From positions 1 through 58,067 of the forward strand of contig JAFGSY010000008.1 in NCBI GenBank assembly GCA_016934315.1: a stretch of DNA of 58,067 bases, given 5' to 3'. This DNA is from Candidatus Anaeroferrophillus wilburensis (GTDB lineage: Bacteria; Desulfobacterota; Anaeroferrophillalia; Anaeroferrophillales; Anaeroferrophillaceae). Numbering within the stretch: the stretch's first letter is position 1; each line of letters opens with the position of its first letter. A program made the position numbers and the translations under genes. The notes under the pieces were generated by a model. That model worked only from the letters and a program-made list of their open reading frames with translations. It was not told where the DNA came from and searched no databases. Shown here piece after piece: positions 54,264-58,067 of this stretch.

Positions 54264-54661
54264 GGATGAAGTCCTTGTCAGGGATTGCAATAAAAACTTT
54301 TTGCCCGGGAGAACGGTGGAATTGTTCCCCCATTCCATCAAAATAGCCCAATCGTGATTCAGTAAACGACCATATCATAGTTGAAAAATCTGTAAAGTAC
54401 TTATTTTCACAGCATCTGGCCGGCCACCGGCAGCTTGGTTTGGAAAACTTTGATCCGCTGCTTGTGGCGGACATCAGGGTGTGTCCATGGGCGGGAAAAC
54501 CATGAAAACGGGGTGTCGGGTGAGGTGAAAGATTTTTTTCAACCGTGCCAATAGCCGCTTGACATAATGGAAATTTTAGACTAATAAGATCATCACTTTT
54601 CACCGCCGGTTTGTCATTCGTGGCAGTGACGGTGATGTTTTGGATGGCCTGTACGGTTGAT
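54264..54661. other. 398-base gap before tRNA-Leu, holding the tRNA promoter
   Basis: The only element I can support is the tRNA-Leu promoter at 54559-54587. No gene, repeat or terminator is evident in the rest. Two minus-strand frames read through the kinase 5' end but have no content. It lies between the kinase pair and the cassette-like region. Confidence 0.45.
54559..54587 (+). promoter_or_regulatory. tRNA-Leu promoter
   Basis: A perfect TTGACA (54559-54564) and TAATAA (54582-54587) are 17 bases apart on the plus strand, about 75 bases before the tRNA 5' end. This is a strong sigma-70 type promoter. Confidence 0.8.
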
Positions 54662-54748
54662 GCCGAAGTGGCGGAATTGGTAGACGCGCTAGGTTCAGGG
54701 TCTAGTGGGTGTATGCCTGTGCTGGTTCGAGTCCAGTCTTCGGCACCA
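54662..54748 (+). tRNA. tRNA-Leu (anticodon CAG)
   Basis: An 87-base class II cloverleaf with long variable arm (GTGGGTGTATGCCTGT region) and encoded CCA is visible. The acceptor pairs GCCGAAG with CTTCGGC. The anticodon stem CTAGG/TCTAG encloses TTCAGGG, giving CAG. A strong terminator follows. It marks the left edge of the accessory region. Confidence 0.97.
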
Positions 54749-54758
54749 TTTTTTAGTA

Positions 54759-54798
54759 AGGGGTTGGAATCTTTAAAGGTTTCAACCCCCTTTTTTTT
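54759..54798 (+). terminator. Intrinsic terminator of tRNA-Leu
   Basis: An imperfect stem (GGGGTTGGAATC with GGTTTCAACCCC) lies 11 bases after the tRNA and ends in eight T residues. Position and T run make it the tRNA-Leu terminator. Confidence 0.85.
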
Positions 54799-54882
54799 GG
54801 CGGCGCGCGCGGAAAGTTGAAGGACGATTTTCGAAAGGCCGCTCCGGGCTCCCGGTCAATTCTGTACCGGACTTCCGGTGCT

Positions 54883-55305
54883 TTATCTCTTGACGCTCTT
54901 CACCTCAAGTCGGAAGCAATATCTGCCTGAGCCATGAGACCAAAAATCCTTATGAAGAGCATTGTGCTCTTCTGCTGTATCGTGCGCGAAATGTGCGCAC
55001 AACTCATAAGTATTGCCGCTGAGCACCCTGTACTCATAAGGCTGCTCTGTTTCGGGGTCTAACAGCTTTACATGTACTCCTGGTTTTCTCGAGAGCTCCT
55101 CAAGTGAAGATGGCAGACAACCGTGCCGAGTCCAGTGGAAATCCACCGCGTTGGCGGCCTCCCGCAGGTCGGATACCCGCCGGGCATCCAGCTTGCGCAT
55201 GCGCTCCTGAGCTGGCGAACCAAGCAGGATAAGCCCGGCGACCACAGCGACAGCGACTACGGCAACAACGGTCGCTGCCAATATGCCCTTGCCCGACGTC
55301 CTCAC
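54883..55305 (-). CDS. Small single-span membrane or pilin-like protein, unknown
   Basis: The 140-residue protein starts with a membrane segment (GILAATVVAVVAVAVVAGLILLG) followed by a periplasmic part. ARRVSDLREAANAVDFHWTRHGCLPSSLEEL resembles the short soluble parts of pilin-like and prepilin-type proteins, but no prepilin cleavage site is convincing. No function is assigned. Its start overlaps the DUF5671-type gene by four bases (ATGA), so the two are probably coupled. It may be cargo of the cassette-like region, but I do not see an attC after it. Confidence 0.62.
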   Translation of the reverse strand: MRTSGKGILAATVVAVVAVAVVAGLILLGSPAQERMRKLDARRVSDLREAANAVDFHWTRHGCLPSSLEELSRKPGVHVKLLDPETEQPYEYRVLSGNTYELCAHFAHDTAEEHNALHKDFWSHGSGRYCFRLEVKSVKR

Positions 55306-55949
55306 GTCTTAGTCTCCAATTCTTCCTGACGCAGGTCCCACAGGTAATACCCAAAGATCGTGCCGGCAATGGTGCCGACGGTCAGAACTTTTAGCAGAAA
55401 GCGCAGGGTAAGCTCTCCGGCCAGAAAGTTGTAAACCAGGGCGATCAGGTCACCGATTATCACGCCGGCGGCGATAAACAGCGTCATGTACGTCAGCCAC
55501 TTGCGGACCTTTGAGGCGCGCTTGCTGGGGTCGCGCCTGACGGCACGGCTGAGCAATCGGGAGACATACAGGAAAATCGGGAAAGCGATGATCAGGGATG
55601 CAACCGACCAGCGAATCGCTTGCCGGGTGTACGCAGCGAAACCGGCAGGCACAGCGGGGTCGGGAAAAGCGCGGTTGATGAACTGGAAAACGAGGCTTCC
55701 CAGGTTATAGGAGCTGATATACAACGTAGTAAAGAGTACGAGATACATGAATGCTTCACGTGCTGAAAGGTATGGCTTTGGCCTCGGCACTGGGATTGGG
55801 AAATCGAACTCCGCGAAGGCGGCGAGGGCACTCTTCACCTGGTCTGCTCCCCAACCTGCGCGCAGCAGTGCATCCTCAATCTGTGCACGCGAAAGACCGT
55901 GCACCAATGCGTCCCTGACGAAGCTTAACATTTCCACATCAACGGCCAT
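55302..55949 (-). CDS. DUF5671-type membrane protein
   Basis: The 215-residue protein has an N-terminal helical cap (VRDALVHGLSRAQIEDALLRAGW) and then four hydrophobic segments (about residues 67-90, 112-132, 150-172, 185-205). The pattern YLSAREAFMYLVLFTTLYISSYNLG is typical of DUF5671 proteins. Its function is unknown. It sits 60 bases downstream of a possible attC site and overlaps the next gene by four bases. Confidence 0.72.
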   Translation of the reverse strand: MAVDVEMLSFVRDALVHGLSRAQIEDALLRAGWGADQVKSALAAFAEFDFPIPVPRPKPYLSAREAFMYLVLFTTLYISSYNLGSLVFQFINRAFPDPAVPAGFAAYTRQAIRWSVASLIIAFPIFLYVSRLLSRAVRRDPSKRASKVRKWLTYMTLFIAAGVIIGDLIALVYNFLAGELTLRFLLKVLTVGTIAGTIFGYYLWDLRQEELETKT

Positions 55950-56011
55950 CGTTTTTCTCCTCCATAGTGTGCCTGATCGCCGCGAATCAATCGCGAGCTC
56001 AAAGCGTCCTC

Positions 56012-56084
56012 AACAACGCCAAGGTTCAGCAGTCGCTCCTTTTTGCGGTCTGCCGGAACCTTTTGTTCTGGACCCTTTGTTGTT
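56012..56084 (-). other. Possible attC site D (weak) after the hemerythrin gene
   Basis: The region has outer inverted elements AACAACG...CCTTTGTTGTT-type pairing and an inner arm GGTTC...GAACC, in the layout of an attC site. It contains the hemerythrin stop codon (TAA in the outer core). The outer core does not match RYYYAAC well, so this is the least certain of the four sites. Confidence 0.42.
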
Positions 56085-56616
56085 ACTCTTCCAATCCTTC
56101 AACCACTGAATCGTACTTTTCGTGAATCATCTTCCGATCAAACTCCCAAAATTTTGCCAACATGGCTTGATCCTCTTCATCTGTAAAGTAGTTTCTGGAG
56201 GAAGGAAAAAATACTTTGTCTTCTTTTTCGATATGCTTGGGATAGAATTCGATAAGGGTTTGAAGTTTGTCAGAAATGTCAGCCAAAGCACTCTCATCCC
56301 CTTTCCGGTAGCGGTTGTTGGCTTCAACAAGCATTTTGGTTGTCTGGCGCCCAATGACATGTTCCTCGATCAGTTCTTTCATAATTTGACCGTCTTCTGA
56401 GGTCAGCGTTTTTTTATTCAGTTCTCGAAAAAGAATATCTTCCTCTTTTCCGTGATGCGTACGGTCGGCGTACACCCGGATGAAATCGACCGCAATATCC
56501 ACGAAAACAGGATCCACCTCGTGTTCCGATTCAATTTTGACCAGAACCTTTTTGATAACCGAAAGCATGCGCTCAATAAGACGGTGTTCTATCATGAGCT
56601 GGCCTCGTGCTTGCAT
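56083..56616 (-). CDS. Hemerythrin-domain protein
   Basis: The 177-residue protein is a four-helix bundle with hemerythrin-like ligands: H in MIEHRLIERM, THHGKEEDILFRE, EEHVIGRQT and FYPKHIEKEDKVFFP. These supply histidines and carboxylates for a di-iron site. Such proteins bind O2, NO or sense iron/oxygen in anaerobes. GGAGG lies before the ATG. It lies between two attC-like sites, so it is likely a gene-cassette passenger. Confidence 0.85.
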   Translation of the reverse strand: MQARGQLMIEHRLIERMLSVIKKVLVKIESEHEVDPVFVDIAVDFIRVYADRTHHGKEEDILFRELNKKTLTSEDGQIMKELIEEHVIGRQTTKMLVEANNRYRKGDESALADISDKLQTLIEFYPKHIEKEDKVFFPSSRNYFTDEEDQAMLAKFWEFDRKMIHEKYDSVVEGLEE

Positions 56617-56638
56617 ATTGATACCTCCTTTTTTTACT

Positions 56639-56715
56639 CCCCAACGTCCACGCTGTGCGGCGCAAACGAAGCGCAGTGTAGCAAAGCGGTCCGGTGGTGG
56701 AATGACTGGTTAAGC
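56639..56715 (-). other. attC-like recombination site C
   Basis: On the minus strand the first core is GCTTAAC (56709-56715; matches RYYYAAC) and contains the stop codon of the nucleotidyltransferase-like gene. The second core is ACGTTGGGG (56639-56647), six of seven matching GTTRRRY. Between them are CCAC/GTGG arms. Length 77 bases is in the attC range. The layout is that of an integron cassette boundary. Confidence 0.7.
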
Positions 56716-57114
56716 ATTTCTTCGCCATACGTTTAGGCCTCTGAGTTTAACAAACCTAACATCCTCACTGTCGAATGTGCCTCGGTCCCCGACCTCCGGA
56801 GTTACTCGGACTGTATACGACGCTCGACCCGACTCTATCTTACGCCAACGCCAAGTCTTGAATTGGCCTGAGAATTCCATGGTCTGACCTTCCAGCAAAT
56901 AATTCCAATTTGGATCGACGCGAATGATATCGACCTGGTCGTGACGTGCACTACGTTCTGATATCCGATCACTGACGAAGGCTATGAAGTCCCAATCCGA
57001 ATCTGCGCGCTCAGTCCTGTTGGCACGGGAGCCTATAAACCAAATTGAATCTGTTTCTTTTTCGCTTGCCAGGTCCTCAAGCACGGCAGCGACCTGTCCC
57101 GGAAAATTCGTCAT
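56710..57114 (-). CDS. Nucleotidyltransferase-like protein (cassette gene)
   Basis: The 134-residue protein has a small nucleotidyltransferase motif GSRANRTERADSDWDF at residues near 29-44 (GSxAxGxxxxxSDxD type). A third carboxylate is in QVDIIRVD. It resembles MNT/antitoxin or aminoglycoside-like small transferases but no specific role is clear. The ATG at 57114 falls inside the second core of an attC-like site (GTTATGA) and the stop lies inside the first core of the next one, the compact layout of an integron gene cassette. The longer frame to 57189 crosses the attC site and is not used. Confidence 0.6.
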   Translation of the reverse strand: MTNFPGQVAAVLEDLASEKETDSIWFIGSRANRTERADSDWDFIAFVSDRISERSARHDQVDIIRVDPNWNYLLEGQTMEFSGQFKTWRWRKIESGRASYTVRVTPEVGDRGTFDSEDVRFVKLRGLNVWRRNA

Positions 57115-57181
57115 AACCGGCGTGCAAAAGCAAAGCAAAGCGGCGCTTTTGCACGTCCGTGTTGATATGGCGTGGTTAGGT
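57111..57181 (-). other. attC-like recombination site B
   Basis: On the minus strand the first core is ACCTAAC (57175-57181; fits RYYYAAC) and holds the stop codon of the cation-efflux gene. The second core is GTTATGA (57111-57117) and contains the next gene's ATG. The inner arm pairs CGTGCAAAAGC with GCTTTTGCACG (11 bp). The 71-base length and cores fit attC. Confidence 0.8.
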
Positions 57182-57790
57182 TGCTGCATGAAGTTCCACC
57201 AAGGCTGATTTTACGACCCGAATCGCCGAACGCATGAGGAGCCAGACTAAACCAAGGGCGACTAAGATGTCCGGCCAGCCTGAGCCGGTCAGCCACACCG
57301 CACCAGCGGCCACAAATACGGAAAGATTTGATGCAATGTCATTTCGTGAGCACTCCCACACAGAACTCATGTTTACGTCTTCGTGACGATGCCGCCAAAG
57401 CAAGAAAAGGCAAATTGAATTTGCAGCAAGACCGAGAAGACTGAAGGCGCCCATGACTTCGAACAAAGGGGTGCTGGGGACAGTAAGCTTGTAGGCTACT
57501 TGGGCAACTACAGCGAGAGCGGCCAGAAAGATTAAACCACCCTTGAACAGCGCGACCTTTGCTTTAGCGACAGCGCCCCTCGAGACGGCGTATAGGCTAA
57601 GGCCATACGTCAAGGCGTCTCCAAGGTTGTCAAGGCTGTCTGCCAGCAGTGCCGTTGAGTTTCCATACAGTGCCGCCCCCACGATAACCAGGAACATAAC
57701 TGCATTGATGCCAAGCACAGTTTGGAGTGTTCCTCGCTGCCTTTCGCGTAGAGCATCTACCGAACAGCCGTTATCGCAGCAACCACTCAT
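57176..57790 (-). CDS. Cation-efflux (CDF-like) transporter, small
   Basis: The 204-residue protein starts with MSGCCDNGCSVDALRERQR, a cysteine-rich N terminus that may bind metal. Six hydrophobic segments follow with the CDF pattern STALLADSLDNLGDALTYGLSLY and later SRNDIASNLSVF, where N/D residues replace the usual histidine-aspartate pair of zinc transporters. It may export divalent metals such as cadmium or zinc. Its stop codon lies inside an attC-like core, as in cassettes. Two attC-like sites flank it. Confidence 0.8.
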   Translation of the reverse strand: MSGCCDNGCSVDALRERQRGTLQTVLGINAVMFLVIVGAALYGNSTALLADSLDNLGDALTYGLSLYAVSRGAVAKAKVALFKGGLIFLAALAVVAQVAYKLTVPSTPLFEVMGAFSLLGLAANSICLFLLWRHRHEDVNMSSVWECSRNDIASNLSVFVAAGAVWLTGSGWPDILVALGLVWLLMRSAIRVVKSALVELHAAT

Positions 57791-57832
57791 TCCGAAGTCC
57801 TCACTTGCAACCTAATTGCCGCGTAGCATCCT

Positions 57833-57895
57833 CGACAACGTTTGAGCTCAGCCGCGCCGTTTTTTTGGCGTCGGCTGGAGAGAGCCTTGTTGGGC
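57833..57895 (-). other. attC-like recombination site A
   Basis: On the minus strand the first core is GCCCAAC (57889-57895; fits RYYYAAC) and the second core is GTTGTCG (57833-57839; close to GTTRRRY). The inner arm pairs CAGCCGACGCC with CGGCGCGGCTG around an A7 loop; one base is unpaired, as in attC sites. Length is 63 bases. It follows the stop of the MFS-like gene by eight bases. Confidence 0.82.
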
Positions 57896-57903
57896 AAACT
57901 TTA

Positions 57904-58067
57904 TCACGTGCCTACTCTATGCCCTGTGGTCCGCACATTAGAACGGTAAAGGAGCAACCCCGTTGCCGCAAGAGCCGCGAACGATGCTCCAGCAATAAAC
58001 GTAGCCGAGGCGCCGAACATGCTCCACAATGACCCTGCAATGATGCTTGCCAGCAACAGCGCACCTC
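57904..58067 (-). CDS. C-terminal end of a membrane protein, probably an MFS transporter (partial)
   Basis: The minus strand is open from the window edge to TGA at 57904-57906. The 53 visible residues hold two hydrophobic runs separated by glycine/serine (GALLLASIIAGSLWSMFG, ATFIAGASFAALAATGLLL) and a short polar tail, as in the last two membrane helices of MFS permeases. The rest lies beyond the right edge. It is the first visible member of the cassette-like array. Confidence 0.55.
   Translation of the reverse strand, partial: GALLLASIIAGSLWSMFGASATFIAGASFAALAATGLLLYRSNVRTTGHRVGT

Noticed and set aside
54799-54882. Fifth attC site after the DUF5671-type pair
   Set aside because: Small palindromes exist (ACCGG/CCGGT) but there is no RYYYAAC or GTTRRRY core, so the left end of the array is not defined here.

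Overview
The window reads as chromosome of a Gram-negative, probably anaerobic bacterium. My best guess is Desulfobacterota (the former Deltaproteobacteria). The signs are an Mla/Mce outer-membrane lipid system with its auxiliary lipoprotein, an IHF alpha gene behind pheST, and two MetF-type proteins, one carrying the cysteine-rich MTHFR_C domain common in Wood-Ljungdahl anaerobes. This is inference from gene content only; there is no 16S gene here. Non-ATG starts are frequent: TTG at 1337, 43682, 45732 and 50238, GTG at 30068 and 52714, and ATA for infC.

Layout. 0-7 kb (+): a surface-glycan module that makes and activates a nonulosonic (sialic-acid-like) sugar: pyruvyltransferase-like protein, Gfo/Idh/MocA oxidoreductase, NeuB-SAF-cupin fusion, HAD phosphatase, NeuA-type CMP-sugar synthetase and a surface-carbohydrate protein. 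7-18 kb: mixed single genes (secreted protein, methyltransferase, fused hydantoinase/5-oxoprolinase, ECHDC3-like crotonase without its glutamate pair, lipoprotein, phospholipase D-like protein, beta-CASP metallohydrolase). 18-31 kb: cold-shock protein, AI-2E-type transporter, zinc-ribbon rhomboid, YhbY, the mlaE-mlaF-mlaD-lipoprotein operon, a redox/proteostasis operon (thioredoxin-like lipoprotein, peroxiredoxin, Lon-like protease, Usp-like protein), then family 4 uracil-DNA glycosylase with coaBC. 31-36 kb: an oligopeptide-type ABC transporter and CorA.

36-44 kb (-): tRNA-Val, thrS, infC, rpmI, rplT, pheS, pheT, ihfA, a merR-type gene and tRNA-Pro, closed by a strong terminator. Two features stand out. 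An intrinsic-terminator hairpin lies between the thrS promoter and the thrS start. infC starts at an ATA codon inside the end of thrS. 44-51 kb: cysS, then a one-carbon block with a short MetF, a canonical stand-alone receiver, and a 662-residue protein joining a receiver-like domain that has lost its phosphorylation residues to MetF and MTHFR_C domains. An AroE-like protein lacking the usual Lys/Asp catalytic pair follows. 51-54 kb: two overlapping genes for a PAS histidine kinase and a REC-PAS-histidine kinase.

54.7-58 kb: to the right of tRNA-Leu(CAG) the organisation changes to short minus-strand genes separated by palindromic sites with integron attC features (RYYYAAC ... GTTRRRY ends, stop codons inside the first core, a start codon inside the second). 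I read this as the distal part of an integron gene-cassette array, or a CLUSTER of attC sites lacking an integrase, running off the right edge. Its cargo is a partial MFS-like protein, a small cation-efflux protein, a nucleotidyltransferase-like protein, a hemerythrin-like protein and a DUF5671-type pair.
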